A stretch of 61,811 bases of DNA from Saprospiraceae bacterium (GCA_026986005.1 JALSPK010000011.1:1-61811); one strand, 5' to 3'. Shown: positions 1 through 9,191, counted from the first letter of the stretch. The notes: a model not told the origin generated them from the sequence alone. Numbers and translations are program-made.

Positions 1-2596
1 TTCCACATACCAATGGATATGTTTGATCTTCGTAGAATACTTCTATTGTTCCACATGCATCATTGAATCCTGCTGGTGCTCCTGTTACTATTGGATGTGG
101 GTTACCATTTGCATCTACTACATATCCTGTGTTACATTCCAACATATCATTATGTCCCGCTACTCCGTCAAAGTTTACTGGCCACTCCATATTGGATAAG
201 TCGATTCCTTTGAAGAAATAGTCTGATGTACATGTCGCTGTCATTCCAGCTCCGTCTGTCGCTGTGTATACTCTCTTAACTATATATGTACCACAATCAG
301 GTCCGTCAGTTACTGTTTGCACCCATGTCAAATTAGCACTACAGTTATCATCAAATGTTGGTAATGGGAATGCATAATTAACTCCTTCTTCATAACATCC
401 TGCAAATTCACATTCAGCACCGTATACTGTCTTAGCAAAGTATACTTCTTCTCCTTGAGGAGGTGTAATTGAAAGTGAATGATCACCAAAATAACCAGCA
501 TCAAAATCACTCACTACTACATAGTATGTTGTTCCGCCTACTAAATCAACCGTATTGTCAATATTACCGGCATTTGTAGGTTCTTCAAAGAACAATCCAG
601 ATGATCCTAGTACATAACCTCCCATTCCGTCAATCATGTTTGAACATGAATTAACAGCATTGAATGGAGCATCAAATACACCAACAATCATTTTGTTACC
701 GTCAGTACCTGTAATAGCATATGTTCCTGTTCCGGATACTGTAATTGTATATAAATCATAATAGTGATCTCCTAAATCAGGAATTTGGTTTCCTGTACCG
801 AAATCCCAACAGTCAAAATGTAAATTTGCTGTCAAGTCGTGATCTGTAAATGCTCCATTAATAGTTCCTGGAACAACAGCTCCGGCTGGAAATTCTCCAC
901 CTTCAGGACATACACACTCAATAGTTGGTGGTATCTTATCCAATACAGTAATCTGACTCCAACAGTTATTTCCTGCTGCATCAAATATTCCTACGAAATA
1001 GTTTCCTAGTGGTACAGGATTTCCGATATTGCCAGGCACATTGAATGGTGCAGCAGGCATATAGTCATATATTTCCACTCTATAATCATCATAACATCCG
1101 TAAGGGCCACCTTCCAATATATCATCAGCTCCTACCGTAGCATTACAATCTTGATCTACTGATATCTGTACTTGATCGTTACATGTTAATGAACTTTTAG
1201 GATTTTGGTATGGCTCTACCGTCAAATCAAATTCGCAACTGTCAATAGCAACTCCGTTGTCCAATAACTGTAATTTTACATGACCTGTTTCTCCTTGACA
1301 AATCGGATCTCCAACTGCAGGTCCTTCAACCAACACTATACCATCAGTAACCGGAGGTACTCCTGTATCAAGTGTAACATCCGCTCCACATCCAATAAAA
1401 TCTTTGGTTCTAACATATAATGTGATATTTTCTCCTGCTGCTAAAGCAATTGAAAAATGTCCGGTTTGATCATCAGGACCATTAGGATCATAAATATCAT
1501 TCAAGGCCCAAACACCATCCTTCATATATCCGAAATCATCCCAAAAAGCACCACCAAAATCTTCAGTATGGTAAGTCCAATCAAACTCAAAAGTAGTTGC
1601 TGTCGTCGCAACAAAGTTAACCATTGTGTAATTCCAATAAGCTTGATCTCCATTACCTGAACAAGTAGCATTATTATCATAGCATTCCATAAATATCTGT
1701 GAAGGCAAGTTTGAAAGGTCAATCATAGTAGGACCATAAGTACTTGCTGCTCCATTAATAGTAAATTCCTGTGTAAAATCAGGAGGAAAAGCTTGTGTAC
1801 TAGGATCATACTCTGCAAATCCCGTTGGATCAAAAGGTGCAACAAATCCACCTGCTCCTGCAGCTGGTTGTTGTAAAATAGTATCATACTGAGTAGTACA
1901 ATCACCTTCAGTTCTTGCATTGTATTGTGCAGGCCAACAACATTCTCCTGCATCAAGATAAATCACTTTATCTCCTGGACAGTCCAAGCTACATGCAGCA
2001 GCTCCACCGCCACCTCCTGCTCCAGCGTTAGCATTCACTACAACATTATCAAATGCGGCTCCCCAAGCCCAAGATCCATCATCATTATAAGTGAACTTCA
2101 ACTGAAAGTCAGCATTTGTATAAGCAGAAATATCAATATCTTCACTACCATTATTATCATTCTCGATAGCAAATATTTGATTCCAAGAAGCTCCGTCCCA
2201 AGCTTCAACAATAAAATCACCATCATTACCAATACCGGCATTTTCATAATCAAAAGTAGTATTTACACCTCCATTTGTTAAATCCATAACTGGTGTCAAT
2301 AAAGAATATGTACCTAAAGCTACTGAACCACCATTATCATCGTCCATCATAGCACATGTTCCGGAAAAATTTGGATTATCTCCATTTGTAAAATAAGGAT
2401 TATGAGCACATCCAAAAGAAAACGCAACTCCAGATACATTACACCCACCAGGAGTATTACTTACACCTGCTGTGTTTTCTGCAGTCCATCCTGCAGGTAA
2501 AGCACCACTATCAAAATTCTCGTTAAGAACTTCAACTTGCGCAAAAGCTGTGACGGAAAAAGCCATCACAATAAATAAATATAATATTTTTTTCAT
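1..2596 (-). CDS. Large secreted modular surface protein, C-terminus cut by window edge
   Basis: An uninterrupted reading frame runs from an ATG at 2596 off the left edge, giving at least 865 residues without a stop. The first ~20 residues are a signal peptide (MKKILYLFIVMAFSVTAFAQ). Residues ~21-170 begin with an NFDSGALPAGW stretch, typical of choice-of-anchor J/MAM-like jelly-roll domains. Downstream are many Cys, Asp, Gly and Asn residues and a Cys-rich module (CNDQVQISVD, then DDILEGGPYGCYDDY) that I associate with large Saprospiraceae adhesins. No catalytic motif was seen. The missing C-terminus probably carries a T9SS sorting domain (inference). The gene lies 44 bp downstream of the small secreted protein at 2641-3057 and shares a leader motif with it. 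Translation and signal peptide are direct observations; function is unknown. Confidence 0.85.
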   Translation of the reverse strand, partial: MKKILYLFIVMAFSVTAFAQVEVLNENFDSGALPAGWTAENTAGVSNTPGGCNVSGVAFSFGCAHNPYFTNGDNPNFSGTCAMMDDDNGGSVALGTYSLLTPVMDLTNGGVNTTFDYENAGIGNDGDFIVEAWDGASWNQIFAIENDNNGSEDIDISAYTNADFQLKFTYNDDGSWAWGAAFDNVVVNANAGAGGGGGAAACSLDCPGDKVIYLDAGECCWPAQYNARTEGDCTTQYDTILQQPAAGAGGFVAPFDPTGFAEYDPSTQAFPPDFTQEFTINGAASTYGPTMIDLSNLPSQIFMECYDNNATCSGNGDQAYWNYTMVNFVATTATTFEFDWTYHTEDFGGAFWDDFGYMKDGVWALNDIYDPNGPDDQTGHFSIALAAGENITLYVRTKDFIGCGADVTLDTGVPPVTDGIVLVEGPAVGDPICQGETGHVKLQLLDNGVAIDSCEFDLTVEPYQNPKSSLTCNDQVQISVDQDCNATVGADDILEGGPYGCYDDYRVEIYDYMPAAPFNVPGNIGNPVPLGNYFVGIFDAAGNNCWSQITVLDKIPPTIECVCPEGGEFPAGAVVPGTINGAFTDHDLTANLHFDCWDFGTGNQIPDLGDHYYDLYTITVSGTGTYAITGTDGNKMIVGVFDAPFNAVNSCSNMIDGMGGYVLGSSGLFFEEPTNAGNIDNTVDLVGGTTYYVVVSDFDAGYFGDHSLSITPPQGEEVYFAKTVYGAECEFAGCYEEGVNYAFPLPTFDDNCSANLTWVQTVTDGPDCGTYIVKRVYTATDGAGMTATCTSDYFFKGIDLSNMEWPVNFDGVAGHNDMLECNTGYVVDANGNPHPIVTGAPAGFNDACGTIEVFYEDQTYPLVCG

Positions 2597-2597
2597 A

Positions 2598-2613
2598 AGA
2601 TTGAGTTTTGGTT
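2598..2613 (-). promoter_or_regulatory. Shared 16-nt leader element, copy 1
   Basis: The minus-strand sequence AACCAAAACTCAATCT ends one base before the ATG of the large secreted protein. The identical 16-mer sits at the same distance before the next upstream gene. Such identity in a non-coding AT-rich leader suggests a translation-control site or recent duplication; its role is not known. Confidence 0.5.
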
Positions 2614-2640
2614 TAATAAATTTTAATTCGTCTTAAATCT

Positions 2641-3057
2641 CTAGTTTTCTTTTAACAAGTCTATATATTCTTGCTTAACTGTTGTAATATACCCTTCAAT
2701 ACCAGGTGTGCCGGCAGGTATTCTTTGCATAGCTACTTTGTTTGTTTCAGCAATAGCATCTTCAACTGATCTACCTGAATGTAAGCCATGTAAAATCAAT
2801 TGACCAAAAGAATGGCGTAATTCATTAACTGATTCTTGAACCATTTTTGGTGTCATAGCTTGATCAGCTCTTCTAAGAGACGCTGTTCTTTGAGGAAGCT
2901 CAGAAATGTGTTTATCAATAAGTTTCGCTGCTTGTGACTCGGAAACATACTGAGCACTAACAGATGTAGCACTAAACATAAAAAGACCAACAAGCAAAAA
3001 TAGCGGTAACACCATTTTTCCTTTTAGCCATAAAAAATTCAAATTCATTTTTTTCAT
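2641..3057 (-). CDS. Small secreted protein of unknown function
   Basis: 138 residues. The N-terminus has basic residues and then a hydrophobic segment (VLPLFLLVGLFMFSATSVSA) ending in a plausible signal peptidase site before QYVSESQ. The mature part (~100 residues) is mostly helical in character, without cysteines or a motif I recognise. It lies immediately upstream of the giant secreted protein, 44 bp away on the same strand, so the two may be co-transcribed; it could be a partner or chaperone of that protein (inference). I do not recognise the family. Confidence 0.7.
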   Translation of the reverse strand: MKKMNLNFLWLKGKMVLPLFLLVGLFMFSATSVSAQYVSESQAAKLIDKHISELPQRTASLRRADQAMTPKMVQESVNELRHSFGQLILHGLHSGRSVEDAIAETNKVAMQRIPAGTPGIEGYITTVKQEYIDLLKEN

Positions 3058-3058
3058 G

Positions 3059-3074
3059 AGATTGAGTTTTGGTT
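3059..3074 (-). promoter_or_regulatory. Shared 16-nt leader element, copy 2
   Basis: Identical to the element before the large secreted protein gene (AACCAAAACTCAATCT on the minus strand), again ending one base before the ATG. The flanking sequence differs, so the identity is confined to the leader and the first codons (ATGAAAAAA in both). Confidence 0.5.
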
Positions 3075-3562
3075 ATTAAATAATTTTTTCGGTTTATTCA
3101 TATCACATAATTTTATGCTATGAACTAAATAAATAATTAGAATCACGCCTTTGCGCAATGAGTTTCGTCTATATTCCACTTCTACTTCTTCAAGTAAGAG
3201 CAAAATACTATACCATTTAATTAAAAATGATATGTTTTTATTTTTTCTTCTTTCGATTTCGTCTTTTAATAAAGGTGGTTTAAGCCCTTACTATAAGCAG
3301 TTCCAGACATATAAAACTTTAATATACATGAAAATCTCATATATCTAAACACAAAGTTAGAACTTTTTATTTAAAAACAAAATAATTCTGAAATATTTTA
3401 TTTGATTTTTTATCATATTTGTTTTTTAAATGCATAAAAACAAATAACTCAATAGTCTAAAGCAGAAATATGTATTTACAAATCTTGCACCAAAATCCTG
3501 AATATAAAAAGTAGAACAATAAAAGATAACTAATATAGGGCTCATTTAGATATCATGGGAAT
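3075..3562. other. AT-rich gene-free stretch
   Basis: About 490 bp between the secreted protein leader and the rnpB terminator. It holds only short reading frames of poor composition. It should contain the promoter of the 3057 gene, but I find no clear TAnnTTTG match. Nothing else supportable was seen. Confidence 0.5.
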
Positions 3563-3591
3563 AAAAAAACGGTCACTACAAAAAGTGACCG
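3563..3591 (-). terminator. Rho-independent terminator of rnpB
   Basis: On the minus strand CGGTCAC, a short loop, then GTGACCG forms a perfect 7-bp stem followed by seven T residues. It starts just after the 3' end of RNase P RNA. Confidence 0.85.
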
Positions 3592-3991
3592 TCAGTAAAA
3601 TGTAATCTGTAAGCCGGATTCTGTACTCAATAATTACTCATCGACCTCTATCATTTATCTATACACAATAAAAATCATGCATTTGCTGTCTACCCCTTTC
3701 GGTATATCTAAAAACATAGATATTTAAGCGAGCAACTTTCAACCCGAAATATACGTGACATTACAACCCATAAGGTTTATCCTTCCCTGATGTTGCCATT
3801 AGGAAACGTGCGCCCTTACCACACGTTTTCACCCTTATCCCCAAAAAAGAGACGGTTTAGTTTCTGTGACACTTTCTATCTTCCAATCTTCATTGCAAGT
3901 CCACCGGTTAAGTGGTATGGTGCTCTACGTTGTCCGGACTTTCCTCATTTCACCACAAGGATGAAACGCGATAAAGAAATTACATTTTTGC
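3592..3991 (-). ncRNA. rnpB: RNase P RNA (class A)
   Basis: Catalytic RNA that removes the 5' leader of precursor tRNAs. On the minus strand the conserved core GAGGAAAGTCCGGACAACG is followed by GAGCACCATACC, and the 3' part contains the diagnostic CCGGCTTACAGATTACA. Helix P1 closes between AAAATGTAAT near 3989-3980 and ATTACATTTT near 3606-3597, fixing both ends within a few bases. Length of about 395 nt is normal for type A. Upstream on the minus strand an AT-rich AAAATTTG box around 4020 could be the promoter -7 element. The exact 5' end is uncertain by about 10 nt. Confidence 0.93.
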
Positions 3992-4063
3992 CTTAGAAGC
4001 ATACACCTAACAAATTTTAAATAATCATAGTTCCTAATAATACAATTTCTTCATATAAATAAT

Positions 4064-4071
4064 TAAATTTG
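4064..4071 (+). promoter_or_regulatory. Putative -7 box upstream of cfa
   Basis: TAAATTTG fits the Bacteroidota TAnnTTTG -7 element; its 3' end is 16 bases before the ATG of the fatty acid synthase gene. No good TTTG -33 element lies 19-21 bases upstream, so this is a partial match. Confidence 0.4.
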
Positions 4072-4087
4072 CAGGAAAAATTATTGA

Positions 4088-5203
4088 ATGGACAGAAATC
4101 AAGAAATAGTTGAAGGGTTGTTAAACCAAGCAGGAATTTTTGTGGGTGGAAATAATCCGTGGGATATTAAAGTAAATGATGAAAGATTTTTTAAAAGCAT
4201 TGTCAAAGACGGTGAACTTGGTTTAGGTGAGTCCTTCATGAAAGGATGGTGGACTTCACCAAAGATGGATCAAATGATTTTTAAACTCTTTGAAGGTAAT
4301 ATCCAAGAAAAAGTAAAAGAGAATTTAAAAACACTTTTATGGATTGCATTTACAAAAATCACGAATTTTCAGACTAAAAATAAAGCAAAGCTTGTTGGTC
4401 TAAAACATTATGATATTGGCAACAAACTTTATTCACTTATGCTAGATGATCGAATGAATTACAGTTGCGGCTACTGGAACAATACTAGCGACCTTAATAC
4501 TGCTCAAGAGAATAAACTCAATGTCATTTGCCAAAAACTCAAATTAAAACCCGGCATGCATGTTTTGGACATAGGTTGTGGTTGGGGTGCATTTGGTAAA
4601 TATGCTGCTGAAAAATACGATGTAAAAACAACCGGGATAACAATATCTAAAAATCAAAAACTATTAGGAGAAAAATTATGTGAGGACTTACCCGTAAAAT
4701 TTGAACTAAAAGACTACAGAGATATCAAAGGTGTTTACGATCGGGTCGTAAGTATTGGTATGTTGGAACATGTAGGATACAAGAATTATAAAAATTTCTT
4801 TCGTACAGTAAACAACAGTTTATCTGATGACGGTATTGCTTTAATACACACAATAGGTTCTAACCGTACCGTGACGACAACCAGCGCTTGGTTAGATAAG
4901 TATATATTTCCAAATGGCATGATTCCTTCTATTAAACAAATAGGAGATGCAATAGAAAAATCTTTTGTAATGGAAGACTGGCACAATTTTGGTCATTATT
5001 ACGATACAACATTAATGTCCTGGTTTAATAATTTTGAGAAAAACCAAGATAAAATAGCAAACGATTACGATGAAAAATTTTTCCGAATGTGGCAATATTA
5101 CCTACTTTCAAATGCCGCTGCATTCAGAGCCAGATACAATCAACTTTGGCAAATTGTATTGACAAAGAAAGGAATAATCGGTGGTTACCAATCAATTAGG
5201 TAA
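4088..5203 (+). CDS. cfa: Cyclopropane-fatty-acyl-phospholipid synthase family methyltransferase
   Basis: 371 residues, close to the usual ~380. It transfers a methylene group from S-adenosylmethionine to double bonds of membrane phospholipid acyl chains. Visible signatures: the N-terminal substrate-binding part (GESFMKGWW, residues ~48-55), the active-site region NYSCGYW (~124-130), the SAM-binding glycine motif LDIGCGWGAFG (~160-170) and SIGMLEHVGYKNY after it. It is a single gene, convergent with the act operon. Membrane stabilisation under stress is the known role of the family; the exact product (cyclopropane or another methylated fatty acid) cannot be read from sequence. Confidence 0.92.
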   Translation: MDRNQEIVEGLLNQAGIFVGGNNPWDIKVNDERFFKSIVKDGELGLGESFMKGWWTSPKMDQMIFKLFEGNIQEKVKENLKTLLWIAFTKITNFQTKNKAKLVGLKHYDIGNKLYSLMLDDRMNYSCGYWNNTSDLNTAQENKLNVICQKLKLKPGMHVLDIGCGWGAFGKYAAEKYDVKTTGITISKNQKLLGEKLCEDLPVKFELKDYRDIKGVYDRVVSIGMLEHVGYKNYKNFFRTVNNSLSDDGIALIHTIGSNRTVTTTSAWLDKYIFPNGMIPSIKQIGDAIEKSFVMEDWHNFGHYYDTTLMSWFNNFEKNQDKIANDYDEKFFRMWQYYLLSNAAAFRARYNQLWQIVLTKKGIIGGYQSIR

Positions 5204-5219
5204 TACATTGCCCATTACT

Positions 5220-5330
5220 TTAATCCTCCTTAACCTTATCCAAATAGCCAAAGTATTCAAAAACTAATCCTACTATTACAAACAAAACAGTCCAAATTAA
5301 AGTTAATACAAATAGTTTTAAAGCTAACAT
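5220..5330 (-). CDS. Possible 36-aa single-span membrane protein at the tail of the act operon
   Basis: An ATG at 5330, ten bases after the actF stop, opens a 36-residue frame: one hydrophobic helix (LFVLTLIWTVLFVIVGLVF) followed by a short charged tail ending KVKED. A longer version of this frame reaches back into actF, but its extra N-terminus is compositionally unlike a protein start, so I choose the short form. Tiny accessory membrane subunits are common at the ends of respiratory operons, which supports a real gene. No family is recognised, and a chance hydrophobic frame is possible. Confidence 0.45.
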   Translation of the reverse strand: MLALKLFVLTLIWTVLFVIVGLVFEYFGYLDKVKED

Positions 5331-5340
5331 AATTATTTTT

Positions 5341-6561
5341 TTAAGAGTGATGATGGATACTTTCCTCCAAATACGGATCATTTTCAGGCAATAATGGTGC
5401 ATTGGACAAACACTTGAACGTGACAAATAAGAACAAACTCAAAAATCCAATCATAACACCTATTTCCGGAATACTTGGATAATGAGATATATGTTCGTGC
5501 ACTCCGGTAAACTCAGCTGTAACTTCTCCAACAAAAGGTTTTACATTTAACCACATGTCAAGCCAATGACCTATAAAAGTAAGAATAGAAACAGAAACTA
5601 ATACCCAAGTGGCTTTTTTTGCAGAATTAATCATTAATCCTAAAAATGGAACTATAAAATTAAGTATCAAAACAGTATAAAAAATAACAGGAAATTCCCC
5701 CTGTTGTACCTTAAAGTGAACAGTTTCCTCACCAATATTACCAAACCATATCAACATATATTGGTCAAAGAACAAATATGACCAAAAAATACTGAAAGCA
5801 AACAAAAATTTTCCTAAATCATGAATATGCTCTTTAGTAACCAATTCAAAATAACCTTTAGTTTTCAAGTAAGAAAGCGTGATAATCATAACCGACAACA
5901 CCCCAACAAACCAACTTGCTGCTGTATACCAAGCATACATTGTGCTATACCAGTGGACTTCTATAGACATCAACCATAACCAAATCAATAATGCACTGGA
6001 ATAGCCGGCAATAGGTAGAAAAGTACCTGCCCAATTTCTCATTTTTTGATGTGCAGAATAATCTCCTTTTACTCCGGCATCCTCCAATAGTGATAGATTA
6101 CGTAGTTTATACCTGTATAATAACCATACCCCAACAAATAGTAAAGTCAATATCATATAGGTGTTTTTGTTTAAAAACGCAGACTTACCTTGAATTACTT
6201 CATCATTTGCCACATGATGAGCGTCATTCCACAAATATAAATGATGCCAACCAAAGTAATTGCCCAATGCCACAATAAATATTATTACAGCACCCGGAAT
6301 CAAAAATGCATTAAAAGCTTCAAGCAACCTTTTCATTACACTATACCAACCGGCCCATGAAGCAATAAATGCAGACATCGCAAATAAAGCCATCAATGCC
6401 ATTCCCATAAAATAAGAATTATTTAGCATTATGTCTCCCCAAAATTGACTGTGCAATTCATCCCCAACGACAAAATACTCAATTATCAAACTTAATAGTC
6501 CGATAACTATACCAACTAATAATATTGTCTTTAACTTTCCTGAAAATTCAAATCGATTCAT
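5341..6561 (-). CDS. actF: Alternative complex III, integral membrane subunit ActF
   Basis: 406 residues with about ten hydrophobic segments. It is a NrfD/ActC-like quinone-interacting membrane subunit of the menaquinol:cytochrome c oxidoreductase. The first helix follows MNRFEFSGKLKTILLVGIVIG; conserved-looking helices include GWHHLYLW and MSIEVHWYSTMYAWYTAASWF, which matches the HWYSTMYAWY pattern of ActF. It is the last canonical gene of the operon, 60 bp after actE. Identification rests on family motifs plus the complete actABCDE context. Confidence 0.92.
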   Translation of the reverse strand: MNRFEFSGKLKTILLVGIVIGLLSLIIEYFVVGDELHSQFWGDIMLNNSYFMGMALMALFAMSAFIASWAGWYSVMKRLLEAFNAFLIPGAVIIFIVALGNYFGWHHLYLWNDAHHVANDEVIQGKSAFLNKNTYMILTLLFVGVWLLYRYKLRNLSLLEDAGVKGDYSAHQKMRNWAGTFLPIAGYSSALLIWLWLMSIEVHWYSTMYAWYTAASWFVGVLSVMIITLSYLKTKGYFELVTKEHIHDLGKFLFAFSIFWSYLFFDQYMLIWFGNIGEETVHFKVQQGEFPVIFYTVLILNFIVPFLGLMINSAKKATWVLVSVSILTFIGHWLDMWLNVKPFVGEVTAEFTGVHEHISHYPSIPEIGVMIGFLSLFLFVTFKCLSNAPLLPENDPYLEESIHHHS

Positions 6562-6621
6562 TTCAAATTGAAATTTATTTTTTTAATATTGTTTTACTAT
6601 TCTTGTCACTATTTAAGCGCT

Positions 6622-7239
6622 CTATTTTTGCAGAGATCTAATGTATTGAATTACCTGCCACCTTTCCTTGTAGTCTAACTTATCCTTAAATGTTTCCATC
6701 ATATTCCTGCCTTTCATTATTGTATAATAATATCTACCATCAGTAGAATTTTTCAAATCATCTGATAAGAAATTAGCAGGCATGGCAGGATATGCACCTC
6801 CATCTTCCCTCACTAGATATCCTTCTCCATCTCCTTTCTTACCATGACATATTGCACAATATATACCAAAAAGATGTTTCCCATTGGCTATATTCGAATC
6901 ACTAACCGGAAATGGTGATTTGGTAATTTCATCCATAGCTCTTTGACGCTCATCCTCAGTATCACCATAGTAAAATGGTCTGCTGTCAGACACTCCATTA
7001 TCTCGGGAAATAGTACCTTTTACCGGAACTCTAGGTTTACCATAAAACTGATAATCTTTCTTATCTACCCATTGATTTCTGTCATAATAAGTACCATAAT
7101 TAGCCTCATATGCAATTGAATGATACATGCCGGGCATATATTCACTTCCTGTACTATTCACCCCGGCTTTTTGACACGAGCTAAAGCTAAAAAGAATAGC
7201 TAATACTATAACAAATATAAAGTTTTTAATAATTTTCAT
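6622..7239 (-). CDS. actE: Alternative complex III, monohaem cytochrome c lipoprotein ActE
   Basis: 205 residues. The N-terminus is a lipoprotein signal ending FSFSSC (Cys22), so the protein is membrane-tethered in the periplasm. A single class I cytochrome c domain has haem site CAICH at 128-132 (IYCAICHGKKGDGEGY) and candidate axial methionines at 153 or 175-181. It is likely an electron exit or shuttle site between the ActA/ActB core and the oxidase-side cytochrome c (family knowledge). Twenty bases separate it from actD. Confidence 0.93.
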   Translation of the reverse strand: MKIIKNFIFVIVLAILFSFSSCQKAGVNSTGSEYMPGMYHSIAYEANYGTYYDRNQWVDKKDYQFYGKPRVPVKGTISRDNGVSDSRPFYYGDTEDERQRAMDEITKSPFPVSDSNIANGKHLFGIYCAICHGKKGDGEGYLVREDGGAYPAMPANFLSDDLKNSTDGRYYYTIMKGRNMMETFKDKLDYKERWQVIQYIRSLQK

Positions 7240-7259
7240 TTGTATTGATTTTATAATTA

Positions 7260-7784
7260 TTAAGCTTTTAATGTTTTTTCTAATACTTCTTCAGCTTTAT
7301 TAGATTGAAGAAATTGTTTTGCTTCAGCTGAATCTACTTCATCATTATCAAAAGCAAGGCAAAATTTGTCATCAGATATCCTTTTATCTAATACATCATT
7401 GTCAACGCCAAAACCCATTCCTGACACCACATAAAATGATACTGTCATACCAATAGCAGCAAATAATACTGTCAATTCAAAAGTAATGGGTATAAATGAA
7501 GGAACAGCCCAATGTGGCTTTCCACCAAATATAATAGGCCAGTCTCTGGTAAATATCCAACTCATCCCCAAAAAGGCAGTCAATGTGCCTAAAAGACCAT
7601 ATATAAATCCTGCTATATGCAATCGTGATTCTTTAAGCCCTAAAACCGGATCCAACCCGTGAATGGGTATAGGTGAATACACATCATATATCTCCATTCC
7701 TTTGCTTCTTGCTTCTCTTACCGCCTCAATGATATCATGCTCTTCACTATATACGCCGTAAACAATATCTTTTCTTTTCTTCAT
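7260..7784 (-). CDS. actD: Alternative complex III subunit ActD (DUF3341)
   Basis: 174 residues. Begins MKKRKDIVYGVYSEEHDIIEAVREARSKG, a ferredoxin-like fold typical of DUF3341/ActD, with PIPIHGLDPVLGLKESRL. Two transmembrane helices follow (HIAGFIYGLLGTLTAFLGMSW and ITFELTVLFAAIGMTVSFY). It belongs to the membrane arm of alternative complex III, with no cofactor sites of its own. Spacing of 20-21 bp to both neighbours indicates co-transcription and probably translational coupling. Confidence 0.93.
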   Translation of the reverse strand: MKKRKDIVYGVYSEEHDIIEAVREARSKGMEIYDVYSPIPIHGLDPVLGLKESRLHIAGFIYGLLGTLTAFLGMSWIFTRDWPIIFGGKPHWAVPSFIPITFELTVLFAAIGMTVSFYVVSGMGFGVDNDVLDKRISDDKFCLAFDNDEVDSAEAKQFLQSNKAEEVLEKTLKA

Positions 7785-7805
7785 TATTAATGATTTTTAT
7801 TTTTA

Positions 7806-9191
7806 TCAATGACCTTTAACAGCATCTTCTCCCACGTACTGATCTCCTCCTGTTTTCAATATATGTTTTACTTCTGCTACAGCAACAACCGGTGCAACTC
7901 TTGCAAATATCAAAAACATTGTAAAAAACAAACCAAATGTTCCTAAATATATACTAATCTCTATCCATGTAGGAGAATAGTAGCTCCATGAACTTGGTAA
8001 AAAATCACGTGCCAATGTTGTTGCAATAATTACAAATCGCTCAAACCACATACCAATATTTATCAATATTGAAAGGAAAAATGTGAATGTAACATTTCTT
8101 CTCAACTTTCTAGACCAAAAGAATTGTGGAGACACTACATTCGCAAACATCATACCAAAATAAGACCACCAATAAACACCAAATGCTCTATTGAAAAATG
8201 CTGCCTGCTCATATACATAACCCGAATACCAAGATATAAACAACTCAGTAATGTACGCAACCCCTACGATAGATCCAGTAGCTAATATCACTTTGTTCAT
8301 AGACTCAATATGTGCGATAGTGATATACTCTTGCAATCCAAGCACTTTTCTCACTATCAACATCAATGTCAATACCATCGCAAATCCTGAAAATACAGCA
8401 CCCGCTACAAAGTACGGTGGAAAAATTGTAGTATGCCAACCGGGAACAATACCCGTAGCAAAATCAAAACTCACTATTGTATGAACTGACAATACCAATG
8501 GTGTTGCCAATCCGGCTAAAATCAAAGCTAAATATTCCCATCGCTGCCAATGTTTTGCAGAACCTGTCCAACCTAAAGCAAAGAAAGAATATATCTTTTT
8601 TCGCACCCCTTTAGCTCTATCTCTAATAGTAGCTAAATCAGGAACTAATCCTGTGTACCAAAATAATAACGATACAGTAAAATAAGTAGAAATAGCAAAT
8701 ACATCCCAAAGTAAAGCCGAATTAAAGTTTACCCATAAAGAACCTCTAGTGTTGGGATATGGAAAAATAAACATCGCGTTCCAAATTCTTCCCATATGAA
8801 TCATTGGGAACAATCCGGCACACATCACCGCAAAAATAGTCATAGCCTCTGCAGCTCTATTAACCCCTGTTCTCCATTTTTGTCTAAACAACAACAAAAT
8901 AGCAGAAATTAAAGTGCCGGCATGGCCTATTCCAATCCACCAAACAAAGTTAGTGATATCCCATCCCCAGTTAATTGTCCTGTTAAGATTCCATGTCCCA
9001 ATTCCGACATAAATCGTCCAATAAACTGCAAATGTACCCAAACTCAACAAAGCAACCGCAGGTATAAAAACCAAAATCCAAGACAAGGGTGGTGCTTTCT
9101 CTGTTGGAGAAACCAAATCCTCAGTAATATCATGATAAGTCTTATGCCCTAATACTAAGGGTTCTCTAATACTTGATACTGGTGCACTCAT
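7806..9191 (-). CDS. actC: Alternative complex III, NrfD-like quinol-binding subunit ActC
   Basis: 461 residues with about ten transmembrane helices of the NrfD/PsrC family. Typical features: TINWGWDITNFVWWIGIGHAGTLISAILLLFRQKWRTGVNRAAEAMTIF region at ~73-120, WHTTIFPPYFVAGAVFSG around residue 250, and the conserved HMGRIW and FPYPNTRGSLWVNFNSALLWD stretch near 130-165. It is expected to hold the menaquinol oxidation site near the periplasmic Fe-S subunit ActB. The gene sits between actB (34 bp) and actD (21 bp). Confidence 0.95.
   Translation of the reverse strand: MSAPVSSIREPLVLGHKTYHDITEDLVSPTEKAPPLSWILVFIPAVALLSLGTFAVYWTIYVGIGTWNLNRTINWGWDITNFVWWIGIGHAGTLISAILLLFRQKWRTGVNRAAEAMTIFAVMCAGLFPMIHMGRIWNAMFIFPYPNTRGSLWVNFNSALLWDVFAISTYFTVSLLFWYTGLVPDLATIRDRAKGVRKKIYSFFALGWTGSAKHWQRWEYLALILAGLATPLVLSVHTIVSFDFATGIVPGWHTTIFPPYFVAGAVFSGFAMVLTLMLIVRKVLGLQEYITIAHIESMNKVILATGSIVGVAYITELFISWYSGYVYEQAAFFNRAFGVYWWSYFGMMFANVVSPQFFWSRKLRRNVTFTFFLSILINIGMWFERFVIIATTLARDFLPSSWSYYSPTWIEISIYLGTFGLFFTMFLIFARVAPVVAVAEVKHILKTGGDQYVGEDAVKGH

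Noticed and set aside
3790-3996. 68-codon frame on the plus strand
   Set aside because: Entirely within RNase P RNA, whose conserved core and P1 helix are clear on the minus strand.
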